64,000 nt of DNA from an uncultured Collinsella sp. (GCA_958437495.1 CAUBOH010000011.1:6847-70846), one strand, 5' to 3'; counted from the first letter of the stretch, positions 54,962 to 63,815 are shown. The notes: generated by a model not told the origin, from the letters alone. Numbers and translations: made by a program.

Positions 54962-55901
54962 TATCGGCACCTCCAAGCAGCAGATACAGGATAGCCATAC
55001 GCACGCAGATGCCGGCGTAGACCTGCTCCAGGATGACGGAGCGTTGCGGGTGGTCGGCCATGTAGGAGTCGAACTCGACACCGCGGTTGATGGGGCCCGG
55101 GTGGCAGATGATTGCATCGGGCTTCATGAGCTTCTCGCGGTCCTTGGTCAGGCCGAAGAGCTTGTGGTACTCACGAATCGTGGGGAACGGTGCGCCCTCG
55201 AGGCGCTCCTGCTGCACGCGCAGCATGTAGACGACGTCGAGCTCGGGCAGGACGGAATCGAGATCGCTCGTCACGTGGTCGCAGCCCAGGACCTCGGGTG
55301 CCGGCGGCAGCAGCGTGCCGGGGGCGACGGCATAGGTCTCGCAGCCCATGATCTTCAACGCGGGAATCAGCGAGCCGCACACGCGGGAGTGGGAGATATC
55401 GCCGACGACGGCAACCTTCAGACCGTGGAAGTCACCCTTGTGCTGCCAAATGGTATACAGGTCGAGCAGGGCCTGCGTGGGGTGGTTATGCTTGCCGTCG
55501 CCGGCGCAGATGACGCTCGCGGGCGAGTTCTGCGTGACGATGTAGGGCGCGCCGGCATGCTTGTCGCGCACGACGATGCAGTCGATCTTATAGGCATTGA
55601 GGGTCTCGACGGTATCGACGAGGCTCTCACCCTTGACCGTGGAGGTCGAGGAGCCGCCAAAGTTGAGGCTATCGGCCGAAAGACGCTTCTCGGCGAGCTC
55701 GAAGGAGCTGCGGGTGCGCGTCGAGGGCTCGTTGAACATGTTGACGATGGTCTTGCCCTTGAGCGTGGGGACCTTCTTGATCGCACGCTCGTTGACCTCG
55801 GAGAACGCCTTGGCGGTCTCGAGGATGAGCTTGATGTCCTCTTCGGAGTACTCGGTAATGTCGATCAGGTGCTTATGGTTGAACGCCACGGTACTACTCA
55901 C
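54945..55901 (-). CDS. pyrB: Aspartate carbamoyltransferase catalytic subunit
   Basis: Commits carbamoyl phosphate to pyrimidines. The carbamoyl-phosphate loop FNEPSTRTRSSFE, then HPTQALLDL and VVGDISHSRV, and HPGPINRGVE are present; 318 aa. No pyrI regulatory subunit gene follows, in line with Gram-positive operons. Confidence 0.97.
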   Translation of the reverse strand: MSSTVAFNHKHLIDITEYSEEDIKLILETAKAFSEVNERAIKKVPTLKGKTIVNMFNEPSTRTRSSFELAEKRLSADSLNFGGSSTSTVKGESLVDTVETLNAYKIDCIVVRDKHAGAPYIVTQNSPASVICAGDGKHNHPTQALLDLYTIWQHKGDFHGLKVAVVGDISHSRVCGSLIPALKIMGCETYAVAPGTLLPPAPEVLGCDHVTSDLDSVLPELDVVYMLRVQQERLEGAPFPTIREYHKLFGLTKDREKLMKPDAIICHPGPINRGVEFDSYMADHPQRSVILEQVYAGICVRMAILYLLLGGADNGLAS

Positions 55902-56478
55902 CTCCCAGCGGCGCGGAGCCCACGTGGGAGCCCGGCGCGACGTCGTTGATCTCGACAGCGGTACGGCCGTCGACTTCCTTCATATATAGGTGCACGTTCT
56001 CCTCGTGCGACGAGGGAACGTTCTTGCCGACAAAGTCCGGCGAGATGGGAAGCTCGCGGTGACCGCGGTCAACGAGAACTGCCAGCTCAATGCGGCTCGG
56101 GCGGCCCAGGTCCATGACGGCGTCCAGAGCGGCGCGGATGGTACGACCCGTGTACAGGATGTCGTCCACCAGCACGACGCGCTTGCCGTCGACGCTGAAG
56201 GGAATGTTGGTAGCGTGGATCGCGGGAGCGAAATTGGTCGCATAGTCATCGCGGTAGAAGCTGATGTCGAGGCTGCCGAGCGGAACTTCGACGCCCTCGA
56301 TCTCCTTGATCTCCTCGGCGAGTTTCTTAGCCAGAAGGTCGCCGCGCGTGACGATGCCGACCAGAGCGAGGTCTTCACAGCCCTCGTTGCGCTCGAGAAT
56401 CTCGTGCGCGATGCGGGTCATCGCTCGATTGACGGCGGTCTCGTCCATGATGACCGCCTTGGGGGAAGTCGTGCCCAT
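55894..56478 (-). CDS. pyrR: Bifunctional pyr operon attenuator PyrR / uracil phosphoribosyltransferase
   Basis: Senses UMP/UTP, binds the pyr leader RNA and promotes termination; also has uracil phosphoribosyltransferase activity. The PRPP loop VVLVDDILYTGRT is clear, with LVGIVTRGDLLA and VDRGHRELPI; 194 aa. First gene of the operon; pyrB overlaps its end by 8 nt. A leader with competing RNA structures precedes it. Confidence 0.95.
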   Translation of the reverse strand: MGTTSPKAVIMDETAVNRAMTRIAHEILERNEGCEDLALVGIVTRGDLLAKKLAEEIKEIEGVEVPLGSLDISFYRDDYATNFAPAIHATNIPFSVDGKRVVLVDDILYTGRTIRAALDAVMDLGRPSRIELAVLVDRGHRELPISPDFVGKNVPSSHEENVHLYMKEVDGRTAVEINDVAPGSHVGSAPLGGE

Positions 56479-56517
56479 CGATCTCCTTCCTCACATGTCT
56501 TGACTGCTGACACAGTC

Positions 56518-56606
56518 AAAAAAATAGATGCCCGACCGCTCAAAGCGGACCAGACACCCACAGGAAGGGCTGCTCTATGGCAGCTATGTAATTCCATGTG
56601 GGTATC
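56518..56606 (-). promoter_or_regulatory. pyr operon leader attenuator
   Basis: Read on the minus strand, GGTGTC and GGCATC close a stem with CCGCT-TTG-AGCGG at its tip, followed by ATCTATTTTTTT: an intrinsic terminator 40 nt before pyrR. Upstream, GATACCCACA-T-GGAA (56592-56606) can pair with TTCC-TGTGGGTGTC (56553-56566), which would use up the left arm of the terminator, so the two folds exclude each other. The known PyrR binding-loop consensus was not recognised. Confidence 0.75.
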
Positions 56607-56869
56607 TCGTACCCCTTTAATGGTCAGGTGATAGTGTAGCCAACCTCGAGCCTAATTGCGAGCATAAATACAGAGCAATCCGTAAACGGAGCAATACGCT
56701 CAATAAACCTATATATATTTGTGGGACGAGCTTGAAAACCTTGTTGCGAGCTGGCATAATCCCCTCTGCCGCACGCAAATCGGATCTACGTCCAGGGCCG
56801 TGGCGTGGGCACTATCGCCAAAAGAGAAATATCTCTGTGTAGATTACGCACAGGGAGCTGCTTCTGTGC

Positions 56870-56875
56870 TATAGT
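56870..56875 (+). promoter_or_regulatory. Possible -10 of the rpmB promoter
   Basis: TATAGT, 54 nt ahead of rpmB. No matching -35 hexamer was seen. The gap 56640-56930 holds no gene. Confidence 0.35.
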
Positions 56876-56929
56876 TCAGGCTTGTTTGTTAACGCGACAT
56901 GTTCGTTTGTCGCCCAAGGAGGGTCAGTT

Positions 56930-57118
56930 ATGTCCAAAGTTTGCGAAGTTTGCGGTAAGCACCCCGTTGCCGGTCGCTCCATCAGCCACTCTCACCGCGT
57001 CACCAACCGTAAGTTCCGCCCCAACATCCAGCGCGTCTACGTCGTCGTCGATGGTCACCGTCGCAAGATGAACGTTTGCTCCACCTGCCTCAAGTCCGGC
57101 AAGGTTGCGCGCTCCTAA
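56930..57118 (+). CDS. rpmB: 50S ribosomal protein bL28
   Basis: A 62-aa large-subunit protein. MSKVCEVCGK at the start and CSTCLKSGKV at the end give the two CxxC pairs of the zinc-binding (C+) type; SISHSHRVTNRKFRPNIQ is the family core. AAGGAGGG precedes the ATG at 56930. It has its own terminator. Confidence 0.97.
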   Translation: MSKVCEVCGKHPVAGRSISHSHRVTNRKFRPNIQRVYVVVDGHRRKMNVCSTCLKSGKVARS

Positions 57119-57188
57119 ATAAGGTCTTACCAACAAGTACCTCGGACTCTCCGGGTCAAAGACCTCGCGTTCACATAGAACTTACCAA

Positions 57189-57219
57189 AGGCGTCCTCCC
57201 CTACGGAGGGCGCCTTTTT
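57189..57219 (+). terminator. Terminator downstream of rpmB
   Basis: AAGGCG-T-CCTCC pairs with GGAGG-G-CGCCT and is followed by TTTTTG. Confidence 0.9.
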
Positions 57220-57224
57220 GCACT

Positions 57225-57273
57225 CATTGGGGACAGACTTACATGAGTGCTTTCATGCATTTGGGACAGACAT
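57225..57273 (+). repeat. Left REP-like repeat flanking the transposase
   Basis: TCATTGGGGACAGACTT, then ATGAGTGCTTTCATGCAT, then TTGGGACAGACAT. It is the inverted counterpart of 58210-58259 with a few mismatches. Confidence 0.75.
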
Positions 57274-57304
57274 GCCGCGCGTCGGCAGCGGTTCGCCCCC
57301 TGCC

Positions 57305-58081
57305 TCACGCAGCCTCCTTCCAGCCTGCAGTGGCCTTGGTCACGCTTGTAGCGCCGATACCGGTGATACGGGCAATTTGCTTGACCGTGAGATGTGCCCG
57401 CCTGAGCCTCAGAAGACAGGCATCGCGTTCGGGGCGTGGCAGGGCCTTGAGCAGCGCGGGGTCTATGCTCGGCAAGACTTCGCACGCAACGGAAAGGGCG
57501 TCCTCATCGGGGATCCGTCGGCGCGGAAGAATCTCCTCTGACCAGATGCGCCCGGCAACTTCCTCGATATGCTCGCAATAGCAACGGGAACCTCCGACAA
57601 TATCGAGCATAGGGGCCGCATCACAAATATCAAAGGGATCGTAGCCCAGCTGATATGCCTTGTAACTTGACCAGCGGTACGCCTCGAGCGAGTCGAGCGC
57701 ACCTTTCACGGGATTGAGATGGATATAATCGAGCAGCTGCACCGCCTGCGTGTCCGACTCAACCGCGACCCGCGAATAGCGATTGTCAAACAGATGCCCC
57801 GTTCTTCCCGTTTTCCCATTGAAATACTTAGCATACGCCGTCAGCGCACACTGCATTGCCTTTGAAAGATTGTCAAATGGATCATCAACCATCAAATGGA
57901 AGTGATTGTCCATAAGGCACCAAGCCAACACCGCCACTTCATGGCGCGCAAATCTGTCCGAGATATCAGATAAGAACCGATAGCGGTCGGAGTCATCTTC
58001 AAAAATTATCTGTTTAGAATTGCCGCGGTCATAGACGTGGTAATAGCCGGTGAGCGAAACGGCGCGGGCACATCGGGGCAT
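57305..58081 (-). CDS. REP-associated tyrosine transposase (Y1/HUH family)
   Basis: Single-strand DNA transposase of the IS200-related RAYT group, which handles REP palindromes. The HUH pair is in MDNHFHLMV (His60, His62); the catalytic tyrosine is probably Tyr83 or Tyr86 in AYAKYFNGKTGRTGHLF. A C-terminal extension holds a helix-turn-helix (about 225-250, LTVKQIARITGIGATSVTKA). From the ATG at 58081, with AAAGGAGAGG upstream, it is 258 aa and looks intact. Confidence 0.88.
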   Translation of the reverse strand: MPRCARAVSLTGYYHVYDRGNSKQIIFEDDSDRYRFLSDISDRFARHEVAVLAWCLMDNHFHLMVDDPFDNLSKAMQCALTAYAKYFNGKTGRTGHLFDNRYSRVAVESDTQAVQLLDYIHLNPVKGALDSLEAYRWSSYKAYQLGYDPFDICDAAPMLDIVGGSRCYCEHIEEVAGRIWSEEILPRRRIPDEDALSVACEVLPSIDPALLKALPRPERDACLLRLRRAHLTVKQIARITGIGATSVTKATAGWKEAA

Positions 58082-58209
58082 AGCCTCTCCTTTCAAAACT
58101 GTACAGGCAACACCTAAAAGGAGAGACGCAACGCGAAAAGCTGAGCCTGTAACCTATTTATATCCAATAAGCGGCAATAACAGGCCCAGAACGGCTAAAT
58201 GACAAATCG

Positions 58210-58259
58210 ATGTCTGTCCCAAATGAGTGAAAGCACTCATGCAAGTCTGTCCCCAATGA
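58210..58259 (-). repeat. Right REP-like repeat flanking the transposase
   Basis: ATGTCTGTCCC, a perfect 7-bp hairpin ATGAGTG-AAAG-CACTCAT (58223-58240), then AAGTCTGTCCCCAATGA. Inverted relative to the left copy. Confidence 0.78.
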
Positions 58260-58285
58260 ACGGGGCGATGCGCAGGACAGATAGA

Positions 58286-58321
58286 TTTAGTTGAAGCGGT
58301 TCATTTAATTGAAGCGTTTTA
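58286..58321 (+). promoter_or_regulatory. Tandem 18-bp direct repeat upstream of adhE
   Basis: TTTAGTTGAAGCGGTTCA is followed directly by TTTAATTGAAGCGTTTTA (14 of 18 identical; TTGAAGCG conserved). It lies about 95 nt before the adhE start; a possible -10 TATCAT is at 58368-58373. A regulator binding site is inference; no Rex-type palindrome was seen. Confidence 0.5.
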
Positions 58322-58413
58322 GTTTGTCTTTTACGGGAATCTGCCCGTTCACCGAAATATTTCTTGCTATCATGCATCTTGTAGGGTAAATCTCCGATCG
58401 CAAGGAGACACAA

Positions 58414-61062
58414 ATGGTGAAAAAGTCACCGGAAAACACTACTCCCGCAATTGTGGACAACGTAGAGGCGCTTGAGGCTAAGCTCGCTCAGATGCGAGAG
58501 GCCCAGGCGCTTTTTGCTACGTACACGCAGGAGCAGGTCGACAAGATCTTCTATGAGGCCGCCATGGCCGCCAACAAGGCTCGTATCCCGTTGGCGAAGA
58601 TGGCCATCGAGGAGACCGGCCGCGGCGTTCTTGAGGACAAGGTCATCAAGAACCACTACGCCGCAGAGTACATCTACAACGCTTACAAGAACACCAAGAC
58701 CTGTGGCGTTCTGGAGCGCGACGAGGCCTACGGCATCACCAAGATCGCCGAGCCCATCGGCATCGTGGGCGCCGTCATCCCGACGACCAACCCCACCTCC
58801 ACCGCGATCTTCAAGACGCTGATCAGCCTGAAGACCCGCAACGCCATCATCATCTCCCCGCACCCGGCTGCCGCCAAGTGCACCATCGCCGCCGCCAAGC
58901 TCGTGCTTGACGCCGCCGTCAAGGCCGGCGCCCCCGAGGGCATCATCGGCTGGGTCGATGTCCCCTCCATCGAGCTGACCAACATGGTCATGCGCGACGT
59001 CGACATCATCCTCGCCACCGGTGGCCCGGGCATGGTCAAGGCCGCTTACTCCTCGGGCAAGCCTGCCCTGGGCGTTGGCGCCGGTAACACCCCGGTCGTC
59101 ATCGACGACACCGCCGACGTGCTGCTCGCCGTCAACTCCATCATCCACTCCAAGACCTTCGACAACGGCATGATCTGCGCTTCCGAGCAGTCCGTGACCG
59201 TCATCGACACCATCTATGACCAGGTTAAGGCCGAGTTCCAGAAGCGCGGCTGCTACTTCGTCAAGCAGGGTGCCGAGATGGAGGCCCTGCGTGCCGCCAT
59301 GTTCAAGAACGGCGCCCTCGATCACCGCATCCCCGGCATGGCTGCCGCCAAGATCGCCGAGCTCGCCGGCTTCGAGGTTCCCGCCAAGACCAAGATCCTG
59401 ATCGCCGAGGTCACCTCCACCGACCCCGCCAAGGAGGAGTTCTCCCACGAGAAGCTCTCCCCGGTCCTGGCCATGTATCACGCCAAGGACTTCCAGGAGG
59501 CCGTCGACAAGGCCGAGCACCTGGTGCTCGCCGGTGGCCCGGGCCATACCGCCTCTCTGTACGTGCACCCCGCCCAGGCCGAGAAGATCAGCCTGTTCGA
59601 GCACGTCATGAAGGCCTGCCGTATCGTCATCAACACCCCGTCCTCGCACGGCGGCATCGGTGACCTGTACAACTTTGGCATGAAGCCGTCTCTGACCCTG
59701 GGCTGCGGCTCCTGGGGCGGCAACTCCGTCTCCGAGAACGTTGGGGTGAAGCACTTGATCAACGTTAAGACTGTGGCCGAGCGCCGTGAGAACATGCTGT
59801 GGTTCCGCGCTCCCGAGAAGGTCTACTTCAAGAAGGGTTCCACGCCCGTCGCCCTCGACGAGCTCGGTACCGTCATGGGCAAGAAGCGCGCCTTCATCGT
59901 CACCGACCAGTTCCTCTTCAAGAATGGCAACACCCGCGCCATCGAGGCCAAGCTCGACGAGATGGGCATCGCCCACGACTGCTTCTACGACGTCGAGCCC
60001 GATCCGTCGCTGCAGTGCGCACGTCGCGGCGCCAAGCAGATGGCTCTCTTTGAGCCGGACGTCATCATCGCCGTCGGCGGTGGCTCCGCTATGGACGCCG
60101 GCAAGATCATGTGGATGATGTACGAGCACCCCGAGTGCAAGTTTGAGGACATGGCCATGGACTTCATGGACATCCGCAAGCGTATCTTCACCTTCCCCGA
60201 GATGGGCAAGAAGGCCTACTTCGTCGCCGTCCCGACCTCCTCGGGTACCGGCTCCGAGTGCACGCCGTTCGCCATCATCACCGACAAGGAGACCGGCATC
60301 AAGTGGCCGCTCGCCGACTACGCGCTGCTCCCCAACATGGCTATCGTCGACGCCGACAACTGCATGACCGCCCCGCGCGGCCTGACCGCTGCCTCCGGCA
60401 TCGACGTCATGACCCACGCCATCGAGTCCTACGTCTCCATCATGGCTTCCGACTACACCAAGGGCCTCTCCGAGCGCGCTGCCAAGCTCGTCTTTGAGAA
60501 CCTGCCCTCCAGCTTCACGAACGGCGCCAAGGACCCGCATGCCCGCGAGGAGATGCACAACGCCTCCTGCATGGCCGGTATGGCCTTCGCCAACGCCTTC
60601 CTGGGCCTCAACCACTCCATGGCCCACAAGCTCGGCGCTTTCCATCACCTGCCCCACGGCCTCGCAAACGCCGTCATCCTGACCCGCGTCATGCGCTACA
60701 ACGCCGCCGAGGCTCCCGTCAAGATGGGTACCTTCTCCCAGTATCCTTACCCCAACGCGCTGCACAACTACGCCGAGATCGCCAAGTACTGCGGCATCGA
60801 GGGCAAGGACGACAAGGAGGTCTTCGAGAACTTCATCACGAAGCTCGAGGAGCTCAAGGACTTCATCGGCGTCAAGAAGACCATCGCCGACTACGGTGTT
60901 GACGAGCAGTACTTCCTCGACACTCTCGACGAGATGACCGAGCAGGCATTCAACGACCAGTGCACCGGCGCTAACCCGCGCTACCCGCTCATGAGCGAGA
61001 TCAAGGAGCTCTACCTGGACGCCTACTACGGCCGCGAGCCTCAGGACTACGCCGTCTGCTAG
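58414..61062 (+). CDS. adhE: Bifunctional acetaldehyde-CoA / alcohol dehydrogenase
   Basis: Reduces acetyl-CoA to acetaldehyde and then to ethanol, regenerating NAD in fermentation; the protein forms spirosomes. The N-terminal aldehyde dehydrogenase half (about 15-440) has the catalytic cysteine in NGMICASEQS. The C-terminal iron alcohol dehydrogenase half (about 460-870) has VGGGSAMDAGK, and the iron ligands in GLNHSMAHKLGAFHHLPHG. At 882 aa it is full length. AAGGAGA precedes the ATG. Strong use of C-ending codons suggests high expression. Confidence 0.97.
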   Translation: MVKKSPENTTPAIVDNVEALEAKLAQMREAQALFATYTQEQVDKIFYEAAMAANKARIPLAKMAIEETGRGVLEDKVIKNHYAAEYIYNAYKNTKTCGVLERDEAYGITKIAEPIGIVGAVIPTTNPTSTAIFKTLISLKTRNAIIISPHPAAAKCTIAAAKLVLDAAVKAGAPEGIIGWVDVPSIELTNMVMRDVDIILATGGPGMVKAAYSSGKPALGVGAGNTPVVIDDTADVLLAVNSIIHSKTFDNGMICASEQSVTVIDTIYDQVKAEFQKRGCYFVKQGAEMEALRAAMFKNGALDHRIPGMAAAKIAELAGFEVPAKTKILIAEVTSTDPAKEEFSHEKLSPVLAMYHAKDFQEAVDKAEHLVLAGGPGHTASLYVHPAQAEKISLFEHVMKACRIVINTPSSHGGIGDLYNFGMKPSLTLGCGSWGGNSVSENVGVKHLINVKTVAERRENMLWFRAPEKVYFKKGSTPVALDELGTVMGKKRAFIVTDQFLFKNGNTRAIEAKLDEMGIAHDCFYDVEPDPSLQCARRGAKQMALFEPDVIIAVGGGSAMDAGKIMWMMYEHPECKFEDMAMDFMDIRKRIFTFPEMGKKAYFVAVPTSSGTGSECTPFAIITDKETGIKWPLADYALLPNMAIVDADNCMTAPRGLTAASGIDVMTHAIESYVSIMASDYTKGLSERAAKLVFENLPSSFTNGAKDPHAREEMHNASCMAGMAFANAFLGLNHSMAHKLGAFHHLPHGLANAVILTRVMRYNAAEAPVKMGTFSQYPYPNALHNYAEIAKYCGIEGKDDKEVFENFITKLEELKDFIGVKKTIADYGVDEQYFLDTLDEMTEQAFNDQCTGANPRYPLMSEIKELYLDAYYGREPQDYAVC

Positions 61063-61079
61063 TTTTAGCACGGTTTTTA

Positions 61080-61118
61080 ACGGCGGGGGTGCACGGGTGT
61101 TTCACACACCCCCGCCGT
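61080..61118 (+). terminator. Hairpin downstream of adhE
   Basis: Perfect 12-bp stem ACGGCGGGGGTG / CACCCCCGCCGT, 18 nt after the adhE stop. The T-tract after it is weak, so some readthrough into the kinase gene is possible. Confidence 0.65.
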
Positions 61119-61150
61119 CGCTTCTATCGCATCGTTGAAAGGATGCAACC

Positions 61151-61915
61151 ATGCTGCTACCCGATTCCAAGACCGAGCTCGTCCGCCGTGGCAACAAGGT
61201 CGTTTACGACCTGGGCGACAAGATTGTCAAGGTCTTTAACGAGACCAAGCCTGTCTCTGACGTGTTCAACGAGGCTTTGAATCTTGCCCGCATCAATGAA
61301 TGCGGCATCCGCAGCCCCAAGGCTCTCGAGGTTTCCCAGCTCGAGAACGCCAACGGCTGGGCGCTCGTGACCGAGAAGGTTCCGGGCACCACCCTTGCCG
61401 AGAAGATGACTGCCGAGCCCCAGCGCTTTGGTGAGTATCTCGAGATGTTCGTCGACCTCCAAATCGAGATCCACGGTTACACCTCCCCTCTGCTCAACCG
61501 TCAGCGCGACAAGTACGCCCGCATGATCGACAGCCTTGATCAGCTCAATGCCACCACGCGCTACAACCTTCAGGAGCGTCTGGACGGCATGACCAAGGAG
61601 TTCAAGGTTTGCCACGGCGACTTCAACCCCTCCAACGTCATCGTCGGCGACGACGGCCAGCTGTACGTCTGCGACTGGGCACACGCCACCCAGGGCTCCC
61701 CTGCTGCCGACGTTGCCACCACCTACCTGCTCTTTGCCCTCAACAGCAAGGATCAGGCCGAGGCCTACCTGGAGCTCTACTGCGACCGCGCCGACATGCC
61801 CATGCAGGTCGTGCGTCAGTGGACGAGCATCGTCGCCGCTTCCGAGCTCGCTCGTAAGCGCAACGTGAACGATGAGTTCCTGAAGAACTGGATCGACGTC
61901 GTCGATTATCAGTAA
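61151..61915 (+). CDS. Aminoglycoside phosphotransferase-fold kinase
   Basis: A 254-aa cytoplasmic protein with the APH/choline-kinase fold. The lysine in KIVKVFNE lies in the ATP site, the Brenner motif is CHGDFNPSNVIV, and the metal-binding Asp is in VCDWAHATQGSPAAD. Family members phosphorylate sugars, choline or antibiotics; the substrate cannot be told. GAAAGGATG-type sequence precedes the ATG. It follows adhE after a hairpin and has its own terminator. Confidence 0.85.
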   Translation: MLLPDSKTELVRRGNKVVYDLGDKIVKVFNETKPVSDVFNEALNLARINECGIRSPKALEVSQLENANGWALVTEKVPGTTLAEKMTAEPQRFGEYLEMFVDLQIEIHGYTSPLLNRQRDKYARMIDSLDQLNATTRYNLQERLDGMTKEFKVCHGDFNPSNVIVGDDGQLYVCDWAHATQGSPAADVATTYLLFALNSKDQAEAYLELYCDRADMPMQVVRQWTSIVAASELARKRNVNDEFLKNWIDVVDYQ

Positions 61916-61952
61916 TATCTGAGCGATTCATTTCGCATCGGAGGCACAAAGG

Positions 61953-61990
61953 AAAACCCCGCAGCTCATATGGGCTGTGGGGTTTTTCTT
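61953..61990 (+). terminator. Terminator downstream of the APH-fold kinase gene
   Basis: AAAACCCCGCAGC / GCTGTGGGGTTTT stem with one G-U pair, followed by a T-rich tail. Confidence 0.9.
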
Positions 61991-62015
61991 TACCCGTCGA
62001 GCTGATTCACGCAAC

Positions 62016-62060
62016 AAAAAGGGCTGCCCCGCATCTCATCCTAAGAGAGATACGGGGCAG
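62016..62060 (-). terminator. Terminator downstream of proS
   Basis: CTGCCCCG / CGGGGCAG with an inner ATCTC / GAGAT pairing; on the minus strand it is followed by CCCTTTTTG. Confidence 0.85.
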
Positions 62061-62093
62061 TCCCGCAATTACGTCTAATAGCAGAAACGTCGA

Positions 62094-63815
62094 TTAGCGA
62101 CGGGCAGCCTTCACAAGCTCGGCAACCTTGGCGACGACCTCGTCGATTGCCACGTCCTCACGCTCGCCGGTAGCACGGTCCTTGAGTTCCACCGTGCCAT
62201 TCTTGAGGCCACGCTTACCCAGAACGACCTGATACGGGAAGCCCATAAGGTCGTTGTCGGCAAACTTAAAGCCGGGACGCTCGTCGCGGTCATCCACGAC
62301 AACCTCGATACCCTCGGCGCACAAGCCCTCGACGATTTGGTCGCAGACGGTCGCGCACTCCTCCTTCTTGGGATCGAGCGGAATCACCGCAACCTCGTAC
62401 GGAGCAACGGAGACCGGCCAGACGATGCCGTGCTCGTCATTGTGCTGCTCCACGACGGCAGCGAGCGAGCGGGACACGCCCACGCCGTAGCAACCCATGA
62501 CAAGCGGCTTCTCCTTGCCGTCCTCATCCATAAAGGTGGCACCCATGGCCTCGGAATACTTGGTACCCAGCTGAAAGACCTGAGAGACCTCGATGCCGCG
62601 GGCAGCGGAGAGCGGCTTGCCACAGTGCGGGCAGGGATCGCCGGCGACGACGGTGACCAGGTCGGCCCACTCATCGACGGTAAAGTCGCGCTCGGGGCAG
62701 GCGCCGGTAAAGTGATAATCGACCTCGTTGGCACCGCAAGCCCACTGCTTAGACTCGCGCAGGCTTTCGTCGCAGACCAGACGAATGCCCTCGGGCAGGT
62801 TGACCGGTCCGATAAAGCCCTTATGCAGACCGTAGGTCTGGAGCTCCTCGTCGGTCATCATGCGATAGCCCTTGCCAAAGACATGCTCGGCCTTGCAGTC
62901 GTTGAGCTCATGATCGCCCGGAACGATGGCCACAACCGGCTTACCCTCGGCGTCGATGAGAGCCAGGGACTTGCGCGTGCCGCTCTCGGGGAACCCGAAG
63001 AACTTGGCAACGGCCTCGATGGTGCCCATGCCCGGGGTCTCAACCTTGGTGAGCGTACCGTCGCCGGGGCCCTCGGTCACAACGACCTTGGTGCTTGCCG
63101 CCTCGTCATCAGCAGCAAAGCCGCAATCGTCGCAGTAGACGAGAGAAGCCTCGCCGGCGTCGGCCAAAGCCATGTACTCGACGGAGGTATCGCCACCGAT
63201 CTCGCCGGAGTCGGCAACAACGGGCAAGGCCTTGATGTAGCAGCGCTCGCAGATGTTAGCGTAGGCCTGCTTCATCTTGTCGTACTCTTCCTGCAGGCTC
63301 TCCTGCGTGGCAGAGAAGCTGTAGGCGTCCTTCATGATGAACTCGCGACCGCGCATCAGACCAAAGCGGGGGCGGAACTCGTCGCGGAACTTATCCTGGA
63401 TGTGGTAGAGGTTGACGGGCAGCTGCTTATAGGAGCGCAGCTCATTGCGCACCAGGGCGGTGACAGTCTCCTCGTGGGTGGGGCCCAGCACGAACTCGCG
63501 GCCGTGACGGTCATCAAAGCGCACGAGCTCCTTGCCATAGGCATCGATACGGCCGGACTCACGCCACAGCTCGGCATCGACCATTATGGGCATCATGAGC
63601 TCCTGAGCACCGGCGGCATCCATCTCGTCGCGCACGATGTTCTCGATCTTGCGGATCGAGCGCCATGCGAGCGGCAGATAGGAATACAGGCCGGCGGCTT
63701 CCTTGCGGATCATGCCAGCGCGAAGCAGCAGACGGTGGCTCGCAAGCTCGGCGTCCGCCGGATCCTCTTTGAGCGTCGGCGCGTAAAGCTTAGACATATA
63801 CATTGCTCGAGTCAT
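62094..63815 (-). CDS. proS: Prolyl-tRNA synthetase
   Basis: Class II synthetase charging tRNA-Pro. The N-terminal class II part has AGLYSYLPLAWRSIRKIE and the motif 2 region FRDEFRPRFGLMRGREF; an editing (INS/YbaK-like) insertion covers about 225-385; the C-terminal anticodon domain ends the 573 aa. This is the bacterial long form. GAGGAG lies upstream of the ATG within the end of ispG, whose stop abuts the start. Confidence 0.97.
   Translation of the reverse strand: MTRAMYMSKLYAPTLKEDPADAELASHRLLLRAGMIRKEAAGLYSYLPLAWRSIRKIENIVRDEMDAAGAQELMMPIMVDAELWRESGRIDAYGKELVRFDDRHGREFVLGPTHEETVTALVRNELRSYKQLPVNLYHIQDKFRDEFRPRFGLMRGREFIMKDAYSFSATQESLQEEYDKMKQAYANICERCYIKALPVVADSGEIGGDTSVEYMALADAGEASLVYCDDCGFAADDEAASTKVVVTEGPGDGTLTKVETPGMGTIEAVAKFFGFPESGTRKSLALIDAEGKPVVAIVPGDHELNDCKAEHVFGKGYRMMTDEELQTYGLHKGFIGPVNLPEGIRLVCDESLRESKQWACGANEVDYHFTGACPERDFTVDEWADLVTVVAGDPCPHCGKPLSAARGIEVSQVFQLGTKYSEAMGATFMDEDGKEKPLVMGCYGVGVSRSLAAVVEQHNDEHGIVWPVSVAPYEVAVIPLDPKKEECATVCDQIVEGLCAEGIEVVVDDRDERPGFKFADNDLMGFPYQVVLGKRGLKNGTVELKDRATGEREDVAIDEVVAKVAELVKAARR

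Larger units (their letters stand above)
57225..58259 (-). mobile_element. RAYT unit: REP-associated transposase with inverted REP-like flanks
   Basis: One transposase gene with about 50-bp inverted REP-like sequences at both ends, inserted between the rpmB terminator and the adhE promoter. No target duplication was recognised; elements of this kind often lack one. Confidence 0.7.

Noticed and set aside
58260..58413. Rex operator ahead of adhE
   Set aside because: No TTGTGAA-type palindrome found; only the tandem 18-bp repeat.
58426..61071. 881-codon open frame antisense to adhE
   Set aside because: Mirror of strongly biased codon use in adhE; Val/Gly/Leu/Asp-rich, no known domain and no ribosome site.
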